This document shows positions 44,771 to 53,508 of a stretch of DNA of 64,000 nucleotides, piece after piece. The position numbers were made by a program, and so were the translations under genes. The stretch comes from Ornithinimicrobium cavernae (GTDB lineage: Bacteria; Actinomycetota; Actinomycetes; Actinomycetales; Dermatophilaceae): assembly GCF_003121625.1 (NCBI RefSeq), contig NZ_QDDJ01000005.1, positions 124,001 to 188,000 on the forward strand, given 5' to 3'. The notes under the pieces were generated by a model. It had not been told where the DNA came from, did no database searches, and was given only the letters and a program-made list of their open reading frames with translations. Position 1 is the first letter of the stretch. Each line of letters begins with the position of its first letter.

Positions 44771-45454
44771 ATGACGAGGGTGTTGCTGGCTGAGGACGAC
44801 GAGACGATCTCCGAGCCGCTGGCGCGGGCGCTGCGCCGGGAGGGCTATGAGGTGGACGTCTGCGGTGACGGGCGGATGGCGCTCACGACGGCCACCGCCC
44901 AGCCGCCGGACCTGGTGATCCTGGACCTGGGGCTGCCCTATGTCGACGGCCTCGATGTCTGTCGCCAGCTGCGTCGCGACGGGCTCACCAGCCCGGTGCT
45001 GATCCTCACCGCCCGCGGTGACGAGGTCGACACCGTGGTGGGCCTGGACGCCGGTGCCGACGACTACGTGACCAAACCGTTCCGCCTCGCCGAGCTGCTC
45101 GCGCGCGTGCGTGCGCTGCTGCGACGCGGCGGCGAGGGGCGCGAGGACGACCAGGAGCGTCCGATCTCCATCGACACCAAGGCGCGCCGGGCCTTCTTCC
45201 GCGGGCAGGAGCTGCAGCTCACCGCGAAGGAGTTCGACCTGCTCCGGGTGCTGATGCGCGAGGGCGGCCGGGTCGTCTCCCGCGAGGACCTCATGCGCGA
45301 GGTCTGGGACTCCGCCTGGTACGGCTCCACCAAGACCCTGGACATGCACGTGTCCGTGCTCCGCCGCAAGATCGGCGACGACGCGGCCGACCCGAAGCAC
45401 ATCGTCACCGTCCGCGGTGTCGGCTTCCGCTTCGAGAACGAGCCGGAGAGCTAG
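44771..45454 (+). CDS. OmpR-family response regulator
   Basis: A 227-residue two-domain regulator. The receiver (residues 1-120) has LLAEDDETISEPL, the phospho-acceptor Asp in DLVILDLGLPYVDGLDVC (about 52) and DDYVTKPFRLAELLARVRAL with the conserved Lys. The C-terminal winged helix (about 135-225) has LTAKEFDLLRVLMREGGRVV and LDMHVSVLRRKIGDD. TATCAT lies 7 bases before ATG 44771. The kinase gene follows after 8 bases, so the pair is an operon. Confidence 0.94.
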   Translation: MTRVLLAEDDETISEPLARALRREGYEVDVCGDGRMALTTATAQPPDLVILDLGLPYVDGLDVCRQLRRDGLTSPVLILTARGDEVDTVVGLDAGADDYVTKPFRLAELLARVRALLRRGGEGREDDQERPISIDTKARRAFFRGQELQLTAKEFDLLRVLMREGGRVVSREDLMREVWDSAWYGSTKTLDMHVSVLRRKIGDDAADPKHIVTVRGVGFRFENEPES

Positions 45455-45462
45455 CCACTCCC

Positions 45463-46512
45463 GTGGGCGCCGAGTTCCGGTGGTTGGCGCTCGTCGCCGG
45501 GGTCGGCTCGGCGGTGTTCGGCCTCGGGCTCTCCTGGGTCGTCGCCACGCTGCTGTTCAAGGTCCAGCGCGACCGCGCGGCCAACGGCGACCCCCTGGTC
45601 ACCCCGTGGGTGCTCGGCTTCGCGATCCTGCTCACCGCGGCCATCGTCATCTCGGTGACCTGGTATGCCATGCTCCGGCTGGCCGAGCGCCGCGCCGGGC
45701 GCACGGCCCAGGCGATGCGCCAGCTGATCCAGCGTGCCGAGGAGTACGGCGCCGGAGGCTTCGCGTTCGAGCCGCTCACCGACGAACTCGTGCCCCTCAC
45801 CTCCGACATGGAGGAGATCGACAGCCTCTCCCGCGTCCTCGACCGCAACCACCACGCGCTCATGCGTGCTCTCACGGCAGAACGCTCCTTCGCGGCCGAC
45901 GCGTCGCACCAGCTGCGCACCCCTCTCGCCGCCCTCCTGCTGCGGCTGGAGGAGATCAGCGAGTCCGACGACCTGGAGACCGCGCGCCACGAGGCGGACA
46001 TCGCGATCGGCCAGACCGAGCGCCTGGCCGGGGTCGTGGACGACCTGCTGCACCGCACCCGCGCCGGGCACGCCGACGGCGGCCGGTCGGTGTCCGTGGA
46101 CACGGTGCTGACCCAGCTGCTCAAGGAGTGGGAGCCGTCGTTCGCCGGGACCGGCCGCGCCCTGCACTCCACGATCGAGCGGGGGATGATCGTCCGCTCC
46201 AGCGCCTCCGCGATCTCCCAGATCCTCAACACGCTGGTCGAGAACTCGCTGGCGCACGGGGACGGTGATGTCGACATCCGGGCGCACCGCAGCGGTCCGT
46301 CGGCCGTGATCGAGGTGACTGACCAGGGCCCGGGCATCCCGCCGCGCCTGGCCCGGGTGATCTTCGAACGGGGCACCACGACCGGCACCGGCACCGGGCT
46401 GGGGCTGGCCGTCGCCCGGGAGACCGCCGAGTCCTTCGGCGGACGCCTGGAGCTCACCCAGGCCGAGCCGGCGGTCTTCACGCTCTATGTCTCGATGTCG
46501 CCGGTGCGCTGA
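45463..46512 (+). CDS. Sensor histidine kinase with two membrane helices and very short outer loop
   Basis: A 349-residue kinase. Two helices (WLALVAGVGSAVFGLGLSWV and LGFAILLTAAIVISVTWYAM) are joined by only about 20 residues, so it probably senses within the membrane. The H-box is AADASHQLRTPLAALLLRLE (His about residue 151); the N-box is ILNTLVENSLAHGDGD and the G-boxes are VTDQGPGIPP and TGTGLGLAVARE. No clear HAMP domain is visible. GTG 45463 gives VGAEFRW. It should phosphorylate the regulator encoded just upstream; the signal is unknown. Confidence 0.93.
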   Translation: MGAEFRWLALVAGVGSAVFGLGLSWVVATLLFKVQRDRAANGDPLVTPWVLGFAILLTAAIVISVTWYAMLRLAERRAGRTAQAMRQLIQRAEEYGAGGFAFEPLTDELVPLTSDMEEIDSLSRVLDRNHHALMRALTAERSFAADASHQLRTPLAALLLRLEEISESDDLETARHEADIAIGQTERLAGVVDDLLHRTRAGHADGGRSVSVDTVLTQLLKEWEPSFAGTGRALHSTIERGMIVRSSASAISQILNTLVENSLAHGDGDVDIRAHRSGPSAVIEVTDQGPGIPPRLARVIFERGTTTGTGTGLGLAVARETAESFGGRLELTQAEPAVFTLYVSMSPVR

Positions 46513-46536
46513 CCGGACCCCACGCGGGTGCCGGGA

Positions 46537-47781
46537 TCAGTCGCGGGAGGGCGGCGGCGCGTGGTGCACCATCGGCTCGGGCGCCCGGAGCCACGCCATG
46601 GCACCGACCAGACAGATCAGCCCGGTCACGGCGAACGCGGTGGCGAACCCGAGCTGGTCGGCGACCAGCCCGACGAGGACCGGGCCCACGATCGCCCCGC
46701 CGTCCTGCGACATCTGGAAGGTGGACAGCACGGTCCCACCGTTGTGGTCCTGGCCGACGACGTCCGCCACGGACGCCTGCTGGGCGGGGTTGACCAGACC
46801 GGCGCCGATCCCCGACGTCAGCGACAGACCGAGGAGCACGGTCAGGCCCGCGGTTGTCGACAGCGCCGGGTGCAACGCCAGCCCGAGGAGCGCGAAGGAC
46901 GCCGCCATGACCAGCAGACCGGCGATCACCAGGGGCCTGCGGCCCAGGTGGTCCACCCAGCGTCCGGACAGCTGCAGCGTCCCCGCGGTGCCGACCGCGC
47001 CCACCGCCAGGACCGCCCCTGCCACCCAGGGCCGGTCCAGCACTGCTGCGGCGAGCAGCGGTAGCACCGCCATCCGGACACCGAAGTTGGTCCAGCCGTT
47101 GGCGACGCCGGACACCAGCACGGCCCGGTAGACCGGTGACCCGAGGGCCTGGCGCACCGTCATCGTCGGGCGCGACGCCCGGTCCGGCGCGGGTCGCAAC
47201 CGCGCCCCACCCAGCCCGACGGCGACGACGCCGGCAGCGATGACGAGCGCCACGCCATACACGATGAAGGGTGCGCGCAGCCCCAGGCCGGCGAGCAGAC
47301 CGCCCAGCACGGGACCGACCATGCCGCCGATGAGGAAGGCCGACCCGTAGGCCGAGGAGACCCGGCCACGGGCGGTGGGCGGTGCCAGCCGGACGAGCAG
47401 TGCCATCGCCGAGACGGTGAACATCGTCGAGCCGATGCCGCCGAGGCCGCGGAAGAGCAGCAGCTGACCGTAGGACTGGGCGAAGGCCGTCGCGAAGGAG
47501 GACAGGGCCACGATGAGCAGCCCGAGGAGGTAGACGGGTCGCTCACCCAGCCGCGCGACCAGCATCCCGCCGGCCGGCGCGAAGACGAGCCGGAAGAACG
47601 CGAACGCCGAGACGATCACCGAGGCGGCGGCCACCCCGACGTCGAAGGAGCGCGCGTAGGCGGGCAGCACCGGCGCGACGATCCCGAAGCCGATCGCGAT
47701 GACGAACGCGGCGCCGACCAGGATCCAGATCTCGCGCGGGATGGCCGGTCGGGGGACCCGCTGTGGAGTGGTCCTGGTCAG
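46537..47781 (-). CDS. Major facilitator superfamily transporter, probable CTG start
   Basis: A 12-helix MFS transporter. From GTG 47670 the product lacks its first helix. In the same frame upstream the sequence encodes IPREIWILVGAAFVIAIGFG then IVAPVLPAYARSF, a clear first helix, with no ATG, GTG or TTG. The first usable codon is CTG 47781, inside a CTGA overlap with the upstream dehydratase stop, giving 414 residues, the normal length. Motif A is VARLGERPVYLLG. The substrate is unknown. The start is inferred from protein similarity, not from a standard codon. Confidence 0.8.
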   Translation of the reverse strand: MTRTTPQRVPRPAIPREIWILVGAAFVIAIGFGIVAPVLPAYARSFDVGVAAASVIVSAFAFFRLVFAPAGGMLVARLGERPVYLLGLLIVALSSFATAFAQSYGQLLLFRGLGGIGSTMFTVSAMALLVRLAPPTARGRVSSAYGSAFLIGGMVGPVLGGLLAGLGLRAPFIVYGVALVIAAGVVAVGLGGARLRPAPDRASRPTMTVRQALGSPVYRAVLVSGVANGWTNFGVRMAVLPLLAAAVLDRPWVAGAVLAVGAVGTAGTLQLSGRWVDHLGRRPLVIAGLLVMAASFALLGLALHPALSTTAGLTVLLGLSLTSGIGAGLVNPAQQASVADVVGQDHNGGTVLSTFQMSQDGGAIVGPVLVGLVADQLGFATAFAVTGLICLVGAMAWLRAPEPMVHHAPPPSRD

Positions 47782-48752
47782 GGTGCACCCACCAGCTCGG
47801 CGAAGCGGTGCAGGTCGACGTTGCCACCGGACAGCACCACACCGACGCGGGCGCCGCGGGTGTCCTGCACCGCGCCCGAGAGCACCGCGGCCAGGGCCAG
47901 CACCCCGGTCGGCTCGACGACCTGCTTGAGGTCCGCTGCGACGACGCGCATGGCCTCCACGAGCTCCTCGTCCGTGGCGGTCACGACCCCGGTGACACCG
48001 TCCCGGATGATCGGGAAGGTCAGCCGTCCCAGATGGGTGGTCTGCGCGCCGTCGGCGAGGGTGCGCGGGGTCTCGATGGTGACGATCCGCCCCTCGCGCA
48101 GTGATCGGAGCCCGTCGTCACCGGCCGCCGGCTCCACGCCGTAGAGGCGCGCCCCCGGTGCCAGGGCACCGGCCGCCAGGATGCTGCCGGCCAGGAGGCC
48201 ACCGCCGCCGAGCGGGGTCACGATGACGTCCAGCTCCCCTGCGTCCTCGATCAGCTCCCGGACGGCAGTGCCCTGCCCGGCGATCACCTTCGGGTGGTCG
48301 TAGGGCGGGATGACGGTCATGCCTCGCGAGGCGGCGAGCTCGTGCGCGAGCTGCTCCTGGTCCTCGGTGTAACGGTCGTAGCGCACGACCTCGGCGCCGT
48401 AACCCTGCGTCGCCGCGACCTTGAGGGCCGGGGCGTCGTGCGGCATCACGATGACCGCGGGCAGGCCGAGCTCGCGCGCGGCCAGGGCAACCGCCTGGGC
48501 GTGGTTGCCGGAGGAGAACGCGACGACCCCGGCGTGCCGCTGGTCGGCGTCCAGGGACGAGAGGGCGTTGAGGGCGCCACGGAACTTGAAGGCACCGACG
48601 CGCTGCAGGTGCTCGGCCTTCAGGTGGACCTCGCACCCGGCGCGCTCGTCCAGCCGACGGGAGCGCAGGACGGGCGTCCGGTGGGCACGGCCCGCGACGA
48701 CCGCGGCGGCCGCCTCGACGTCGGCGTAGGTGGGCAGGGAGTCACTCGACAC
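47778..48752 (-). CDS. Threonine/serine dehydratase (threonine ammonia-lyase-like)
   Basis: A 324-residue fold-type II PLP enzyme. The PLP lysine is in VGAFKFRGALNALSSL (about residue 57), the phosphate-binding loop is LGGGGLLAGSILAAG (about 180-194), and FSSGNHAQAVALAARELGLP is present. It deaminates Thr or Ser to a 2-keto acid via an enamine. It is shorter than biosynthetic IlvA and lacks the ACT domain, as in catabolic enzymes. GTG 48752 has TAGCCT 6 bases upstream. The stop overlaps the MFS CTG start. Confidence 0.92.
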   Translation of the reverse strand: MSSDSLPTYADVEAAAAVVAGRAHRTPVLRSRRLDERAGCEVHLKAEHLQRVGAFKFRGALNALSSLDADQRHAGVVAFSSGNHAQAVALAARELGLPAVIVMPHDAPALKVAATQGYGAEVVRYDRYTEDQEQLAHELAASRGMTVIPPYDHPKVIAGQGTAVRELIEDAGELDVIVTPLGGGGLLAGSILAAGALAPGARLYGVEPAAGDDGLRSLREGRIVTIETPRTLADGAQTTHLGRLTFPIIRDGVTGVVTATDEELVEAMRVVAADLKQVVEPTGVLALAAVLSGAVQDTRGARVGVVLSGGNVDLHRFAELVGAP

Positions 48753-48761
48753 GGACTCAGG

Positions 48762-49259
48762 CTAGGCCAGGGCGTCGCCCTTGAACACGTAGGTGCGGTA
48801 GGCCCAGAACCGGAACAGCGTGCCGAGCACCAGTCCGACCCCGTTGGCCGAGACGTTGTCGGCCAGCTGGCTGTCCAGGCCCAGCACGTAGCGGGAGAAG
48901 CCCAGGCAGGCCACGGCGATCAGCAGACCGAGGATGTTGAACCAGATGAAGAGCAGGAACTCGTGCGCCACCGCGGCCCTGCGCCGGTGTCGGAAGGTCC
49001 AGTAGCGGTTGCCCAGCCAGGAGAAGACCATCGCGATCGAGGTGGCCAGGATCTTGGCCCGCAGCGGGATGTCGTGCAGCGGACCCATGGCCTCGGCCCC
49101 GGGGACGCCGAACACGAAGTAGTTGTAGAGCGTGGTGTCGAGGATGAAGGCGAGCAGCCCGATGGTGCCGAACTTGGCGACCTCGCGGGCCAGCACCTCA
49201 TAGGCCCCCCGGATCCGCCCGACGAGCCCGGTCTCGCTCGTCGAACGGGTTTGGGTCAC
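48762..49259 (-). CDS. GtrA-family membrane protein
   Basis: A 165-residue GtrA/DPMS-type protein with four membrane helices. It has VAKFGTIGLLAFILDTTLYN (about residues 29-48), FSWLGNRYWTFRHRR, FNILGLLIAVACLGFSRYVL and NVSANGVGLVLGTLFRFWAY. GtrA proteins help flip lipid-linked sugars, often for glycosyltransferases or arabinogalactan. GTG 49259 is chosen because TACACT lies 6 bases before it. It is divergent from purK with only 37 bases between the two starts. Confidence 0.88.
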   Translation of the reverse strand: MTQTRSTSETGLVGRIRGAYEVLAREVAKFGTIGLLAFILDTTLYNYFVFGVPGAEAMGPLHDIPLRAKILATSIAMVFSWLGNRYWTFRHRRRAAVAHEFLLFIWFNILGLLIAVACLGFSRYVLGLDSQLADNVSANGVGLVLGTLFRFWAYRTYVFKGDALA

Positions 49260-49265
49260 CACGGG

Positions 49266-49289
49266 AGTGTACGGCCCATCCCTTAGGGT
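49266..49289. promoter_or_regulatory. Overlapping divergent leaderless promoters of GtrA and purK genes
   Basis: The minus-strand -10 box TACACT (49271-49266) serves GtrA, and the plus-strand -10 box TAGGGT (49284-49289) serves purK. They lie 6 and 7 bases before the two GTG starts. Each promoter's -35 region falls on the other's -10 or start region, so transcription in one direction may interfere with the other. Confidence 0.55.
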
Positions 49290-49296
49290 GACGTGC

Positions 49297-50505
49297 GTGA
49301 CGAAGGCATCTGGACCGCTGCGCGCGGAGGGCGGGTTCCCGGTCGTGGGCATCATCGGCGGCGGTCAGCTCGCCCGGATGAGCCAGCAACCGGCGATCGC
49401 CCTCTCCCTCACCCTCTCGGTGCTGGCCGAGTCCGAGACGGCCTCGGCGGCACTCGTCGTGCCGCACGCGCCGGTCGGTGACCACACCGACCTGGAGACG
49501 GTCCGGTCCTTCGCGAGCGACGTGGACGTGGTGACCTTCGACCACGAGCACGTGCCGCCGGAGGTCATCTCCGCGCTCCTCGCGGACGGTCACCCGGTCC
49601 ACCCCGGCCCCGACGCGTTGCTGCACGCCCAGGACAAGATCGTCATGCGCCGGCGGCTCACCGACCTGGGCATCCCCTGCCCCCGGTGGACCGCCGCCAC
49701 GACCGCCGAGGAGGTCACGGCGTTCGGTGACGAGGTGGGTTGGCCGGTCATCGCCAAGACCCCCCGGGGCGGGTATGACGGCAAGGGCGTCCGGCGGATC
49801 GGCTCGGCGGGGGAGGTGGCTGAGTGGCTCGAGGCCGTCGGCCAGGACGGCCCGATGCGGGAAGGGGTCCTGCTCGAGGAGGCGGTCGCCTTCACCCGCG
49901 AGCTGGCCGTGATGGTGGCGCGCAGCCCCAGCGGGCAGGCGGCCACCTGGCCGGTCGTGGAGACCGTGCAGACCGACGGCGTCTGCACCGAGGTGCTGGC
50001 CCCGGCCCCGGGGCTGGACGACGACCTGGCGACCACCATCGGGGAGGCCGCCCTCCGGGTCGCCGGAGAGCTCGGCGTCACCGGCGTCATGGCGGTCGAG
50101 CTGTTCGAGGTGACGGACCCGCGGACCGGCGCCCCCGCATACCTCGTCAACGAGCTCGCGATGCGGCCGCACAACTCCGGGCACTGGAGCATCGACGGCG
50201 CCGTCACCAGCCAGTTCGAGCAGCACCTGCGCGCCGTGCTCGACCTGCCGCTGGGTGACCCGTCGGCCCGGCAGGAGTGGACGGTGATGGCCAACGTGCT
50301 CGGCGGGGAGCACCCGGACCTCTACCCGACCTACCGGCACCTCATGGCGCGCGACCCCGGGCTGAAGATCCACCTCTACGGCAAGGGCGTCCGGCCCGGC
50401 CGCAAGCTCGGGCACGTCACCGTCACCGGTGACGGCGACCTCGAGGCGCTGCGCGAGCGTGCCCGGCACGCCGCCGACTACCTGCAGGGAGTGATCGACG
50501 AATGA
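49297..50505 (+). CDS. purK: 5-(carboxyamino)imidazole ribonucleotide synthase
   Basis: A 402-residue ATP-grasp enzyme that carboxylates AIR with ATP and bicarbonate in purine synthesis. It begins [20 protein letters not shown] (about residues 15-34), has the ATP-grasp stretch [19 protein letters not shown] (about 152-170), [20 protein letters not shown], and [23 protein letters not shown] 49297 is chosen with TAGGGT 7 bases upstream. It overlaps purE by ATGA, as in a standard purK-purE operon. Confidence 0.96.
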   Translation: MTKASGPLRAEGGFPVVGIIGGGQLARMSQQPAIALSLTLSVLAESETASAALVVPHAPVGDHTDLETVRSFASDVDVVTFDHEHVPPEVISALLADGHPVHPGPDALLHAQDKIVMRRRLTDLGIPCPRWTAATTAEEVTAFGDEVGWPVIAKTPRGGYDGKGVRRIGSAGEVAEWLEAVGQDGPMREGVLLEEAVAFTRELAVMVARSPSGQAATWPVVETVQTDGVCTEVLAPAPGLDDDLATTIGEAALRVAGELGVTGVMAVELFEVTDPRTGAPAYLVNELAMRPHNSGHWSIDGAVTSQFEQHLRAVLDLPLGDPSARQEWTVMANVLGGEHPDLYPTYRHLMARDPGLKIHLYGKGVRPGRKLGHVTVTGDGDLEALRERARHAADYLQGVIDE

Positions 50506-51038
50506 GCGACGCCACAGCGACCCCGGCCCCCGCGCCCGTCGTCGGGCTGGTCATGGGCAGCGACAGCGACTGGCCGGTCATGGAGGCCGCCGCCCAGGTG
50601 CTGGAGGAGTTCGGCGTGGCCTACGAGGCGGACGTCGTCTCGGCGCACCGGATGCCGACCGAGATGATCGACTACGGCCGCTCCGCCGAGGAGCGCGGGC
50701 TGCGGGTCATCATCGCCGGGGCGGGGGGAGCGGCGCACCTGCCCGGGATGCTCGCCTCCGTCACGGTGCTGCCGGTCATCGGCGTGCCGGTGCCGCTGAA
50801 GCACCTGGACGGCATGGACTCGTTGCTCTCGATCGTGCAGATGCCCGGCGGGATCCCGGTCGCGACCGTGTCGGTCGCTGGAGCCAAGAACGCCGGTCTG
50901 CTCGCCGTGCGGGTGCTCGGTGCCGGGGACGGCACCGAGGCGACCCGCCTGCGGGAGGCCCTGTCGGCATACGCGGTGGAGCTGCGCGACCAGGCCCACG
51001 CCAAGGGCGAGAAGCTGCGCCAGCGCCGCCACGGCTGA
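50502..51038 (+). CDS. purE: N5-CAIR mutase
   Basis: A 178-residue class I PurE. It has [20 protein letters not shown] (about residues 14-33), [32 protein letters not shown] and [20 protein letters not shown], the typical substrate-binding loops with the conserved His and Ser. It moves the carboxyl group from N5-CAIR to CAIR after PurK. It is translationally coupled to purK (ATGA). It converges with the Tat-exported PLP-enzyme gene. Confidence 0.96.
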   Translation: MSDATATPAPAPVVGLVMGSDSDWPVMEAAAQVLEEFGVAYEADVVSAHRMPTEMIDYGRSAEERGLRVIIAGAGGAAHLPGMLASVTVLPVIGVPVPLKHLDGMDSLLSIVQMPGGIPVATVSVAGAKNAGLLAVRVLGAGDGTEATRLREALSAYAVELRDQAHAKGEKLRQRRHG

Positions 51039-51096
51039 GCGTGAGTTCCTGCGACAGGACCCGCGCCAGCCGCGGCGGCCCGGCACCCGCCCGCGG

Positions 51097-52461
51097 TCAG
51101 GCCACTTGCTGGGAGACCTGCCAGGCGGCCTCGACCACCCGGTCCACGTCGCCCGCGTTGTGGAACAGGTGCGTGGAGACCCGCATCGGGTAGTAGACGT
51201 CACCGCTGGGCGCGGGCGTCGTGGTGTTGCGGATGACGATGCCGTGCTGGTCCTTGAGCCGGGCCACGAACTCCACGGACTTCTCCTGGTTCATGACGTC
51301 GGTCGCGTCCTGGAACGGGTTGAACGAGGTCAGCGCGCACCGCAGCCGCTCGTCGGAGACGGGGGAGTACAGCGCCTGGCGACCCCACCGTTCCACGATC
51401 TGCTCCTTGAGTGTGGTGCTGAGACCGACGACATAGTCCTGGATCCGCTCCCGACCGATCTCCTCCCACATCCGGTGCGCCGCCAGGAAGCCGTCGTAGA
51501 CGACACGCTGGCCGTTGCCGCAGCTCTGGAGGGTCTTGCCGATGTCGTAGGAGCCGGGCGCGTCCGCGGTGCGCGCACCCTGTCCGGAGTACCCGGACGA
51601 GATCGTCGGCCAGAAGGTCGGCAGCGGGTTGGGGTTGGCCGCCGTGACACGGTTGCGGACGTAGAGGACTCCCGAGCCCGCCGGACCGCACTGCCACTTG
51701 GCTCCGGCTCCGGCGATGAAGTCCGCCCCCAGGTCGCGGAAGTTGTAGGCCATCATCCCGGGCACGTGCGCTGCGTCCACGAGGGTGGGGATGCCGTGCT
51801 GCTGCGCCAGCTCGCACAACAACCGGATCGGGAGCATCGTGCCCGTCAGGTAGGTCGGTGCCGAGAACATGATCAGCTTGGTCCTCGAGGTGATCCTCTC
51901 CTCGAAGAGCGCGACATAGTCCTCGGCGGTCTGGTCGTCGCCCACCGGGAGCGTGACCCGGACCGTGGTCACCCCGTGCCGGTCCTCGGCCACCCGCAGG
52001 GGAGAGTTGCCGCCGCTGTGCTCATGGTTGGTCGTCAGCACCTCGTCTCCGGGCCCCAGGTTGAGACCGGCGAAGATCTTTGCCATCCCGTCGGAGGTGT
52101 TGTCGCTGATCGCGAACTCATCCGTGTCGACGCCGTAGGCCATCGCCAGCTCGGCGCGGATCTCGTCGAACGAGCCGTAGCCGGAGATCGCGTCGCGGGA
52201 GACCTCCTCGGCCCGCACCTGCAGCTCGCGCAGGACGTCCTTCGGAGGTGAGCCCACCGTGCCGACATTCATGAACAGGACGTTCTTGTCCAGGATGAAC
52301 TCGCGCCGGACCGCCCGCCAGAAGTTGGCGTCCCGGGCCGGGGCGGTGAAGGCAGGAGCGGTCTGCGCGGCAGCGGGTGAGGCGACCGCGAGGGAGGCCG
52401 CACCCACCCCCATGGCCTGCAGAATGCCGCGACGGGAAAGCTTTGTTGACGAAAGTGTCAT
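51097..52461 (-). CDS. Tat-exported class V PLP-dependent enzyme
   Basis: A 454-residue PLP enzyme of the class V (isopenicillin-N-epimerase-like) group. The N-terminus LSRRGILQAMGVGAASLAVA is a twin-arginine signal, cleaved after VASPAAA. The mature part has NVLFMNVGTVGSPPKDVLRE, TTNHEHSGGNSPLRV, PTLVDAAHVPGMMAYN and the PLP lysine in DFIAGAGAKWQCGPAGSGVL (about residue 246). Tat export lets the folded protein leave with its cofactor. Its reaction is unknown: desulfurase, lyase and epimerase are all possible. It lies 14 bases downstream of an exported RidA gene on the same strand. Confidence 0.85.
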   Translation of the reverse strand: MTLSSTKLSRRGILQAMGVGAASLAVASPAAAQTAPAFTAPARDANFWRAVRREFILDKNVLFMNVGTVGSPPKDVLRELQVRAEEVSRDAISGYGSFDEIRAELAMAYGVDTDEFAISDNTSDGMAKIFAGLNLGPGDEVLTTNHEHSGGNSPLRVAEDRHGVTTVRVTLPVGDDQTAEDYVALFEERITSRTKLIMFSAPTYLTGTMLPIRLLCELAQQHGIPTLVDAAHVPGMMAYNFRDLGADFIAGAGAKWQCGPAGSGVLYVRNRVTAANPNPLPTFWPTISSGYSGQGARTADAPGSYDIGKTLQSCGNGQRVVYDGFLAAHRMWEEIGRERIQDYVVGLSTTLKEQIVERWGRQALYSPVSDERLRCALTSFNPFQDATDVMNQEKSVEFVARLKDQHGIVIRNTTTPAPSGDVYYPMRVSTHLFHNAGDVDRVVEAAWQVSQQVA

Positions 52462-52475
52462 GATCAGCCTACTCC

Positions 52476-52976
52476 TTACTTGATGGCGATTACTGAGATC
52501 TCAACCAGGGCGTCCTTGGGCAGTCGTGCGACTTCCACGGTGGCCCGGGCAGGGGCGGCGTCCTCACCGAAGTGGCGGGCGTACTCCTCATTGAACGCGG
52601 CGAAATCATCCATGTCCGCGAGGTAGACATTGCTCATGACGACATGGTCCAGGTCGATGTTTTCAGCGGCCAGAACGGCCTTGATGTTCTCGATGGAGAG
52701 GTTGGTCTGCTCCGTGATGCCGTGGGAGGGGTCGATGTCACCGACCTCCGGGTCGATCGGCAGCTGACCTGACACATAGATGGTCTGACCTGCCCGAATT
52801 CCCTGGGAGTAGGGGCCGATCGCCGCAGGCGCGTCCTCGCTGTGGATCACCTTCTTGGCCGGAGCCCCCGCATCCGCCGTGAGTGGACTCACGGCCATCA
52901 GTCCCCCCGCCCCGAGTGCCAGTCCCGCGGCGAGAGCCACGACCGGCGTCATTTTTTGTTGCTTAGGCATACGCAT
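52476..52976 (-). CDS. Exported RidA-family imine deaminase
   Basis: A 166-residue RidA/YjgF-family protein that, unusually, carries a signal peptide: KMTPVVALAAGLALGAGGLM, then SPLTADAGA as the cleavage area. The RidA core has AIGPYSQGIRAGQTIYVSGQ (about residues 52-71), DHVVMSNVYLADMDDFAAFN, and the key Arg in PARATVEVARLPKDALVEIS (about 145). Cytosolic RidA destroys reactive enamine/imine products of PLP enzymes. ATG 52976 has GGAAGG upstream. It heads an operon with the Tat-exported PLP enzyme. AAA and CAA codons at the start are unlike its neighbours. Confidence 0.85.
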   Translation of the reverse strand: MRMPKQQKMTPVVALAAGLALGAGGLMAVSPLTADAGAPAKKVIHSEDAPAAIGPYSQGIRAGQTIYVSGQLPIDPEVGDIDPSHGITEQTNLSIENIKAVLAAENIDLDHVVMSNVYLADMDDFAAFNEEYARHFGEDAAPARATVEVARLPKDALVEISVIAIK

Positions 52977-53156
52977 AGAAAGTCCTTCCGGAGGGAGGCG
53001 GTTTTGTGAAGCGTAGTGACGGACATCCTCTTTTCTCAACGCCTAACTGGTATACCTTCGGGGTGCGACGGGTCATCGGGCTGTAAAGAGTGCATGCGTC
53101 ATCTAAAATACGCGCCAGTAATTGCGATGGCATTACCCGTCGTTACTGCCGTGAGG
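52977..53156. promoter_or_regulatory. Less GC-rich upstream region of the exported RidA operon
   Basis: This stretch is visibly richer in A and T than its surroundings. The minus-strand TATACC (53054-53049, inside the palindrome GGTATACC) is a possible -10 box for the RidA operon, with a leader of about 70 bases. I find no open frame in it with coding character. Confidence 0.4.
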
Positions 53157-53218
53157 GCGCCAGCCACGCCGCCGTGAGGCCGCGACGGCGCCAGCCACAC
53201 CGCCGTGAGGCCGAGACG
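53157..53218. repeat. Two 31-bp direct tandem repeats
   Basis: Units at 53157-53187 and 53188-53218 match with only two differences (CACG/CACA and CGCG/CGAG). They lie in the gap between the exported RidA operon and mutA. Confidence 0.85.
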
Positions 53219-53322
53219 GCGGAACAACTCGGCGTCAGGACCGGGACCGTCAACCGACTCGGTGCCCTCCCGGGTCGACAGCGAGAGCATCCGACCGACG
53301 GCTGGGCCGGTCCGGTCTCCCA

Positions 53323-53482
53323 GAAGGCGCGGGGGCCGGGCCGATCTTCCCCAAAGAGGCGCGAGGGCCGGTCCGGTCTTCCCCAAGAAGGCGCGAGGGC
53401 CGGTCCGGTCTTCCCCAAGAAGGCGCGAGGGCCGGTCCGATCCTCCCCAAGAAGGCGCGAGGGCCGGTCCGATCCTCCCCAA
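53323..53482. repeat. Second 32-bp tandem repeat array, upstream of mutA
   Basis: Five full units start at 53323, 53355, 53387, 53419 and 53451, differing at a few positions, preceded by a partial unit. The sequence is unrelated to the 32-bp array at 10.6 kb. The array ends 14 bases before the mutA -10 box and finishes in CCCCAA-GAA-TTGGGG, a small hairpin. There are no spacers. Confidence 0.95.
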
Positions 53483-53496
53483 GAATTGGGGGGAAC

Positions 53497-53502
53497 TACG
53501 AT
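53497..53502 (+). promoter_or_regulatory. -10 box of leaderless mutA transcript
   Basis: TACGAT lies 6 bases before ATG 53509. The -35 region would fall within the last unit of the 32-bp repeat array. Confidence 0.55.
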
Positions 53503-53508
53503 CGGGGC

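Noticed and set aside
52977-53508. Cobalamin riboswitch before mutA
   Set aside because: No B12-box-like sequence is evident. The gap is filled by tandem repeats and a leaderless promoter.
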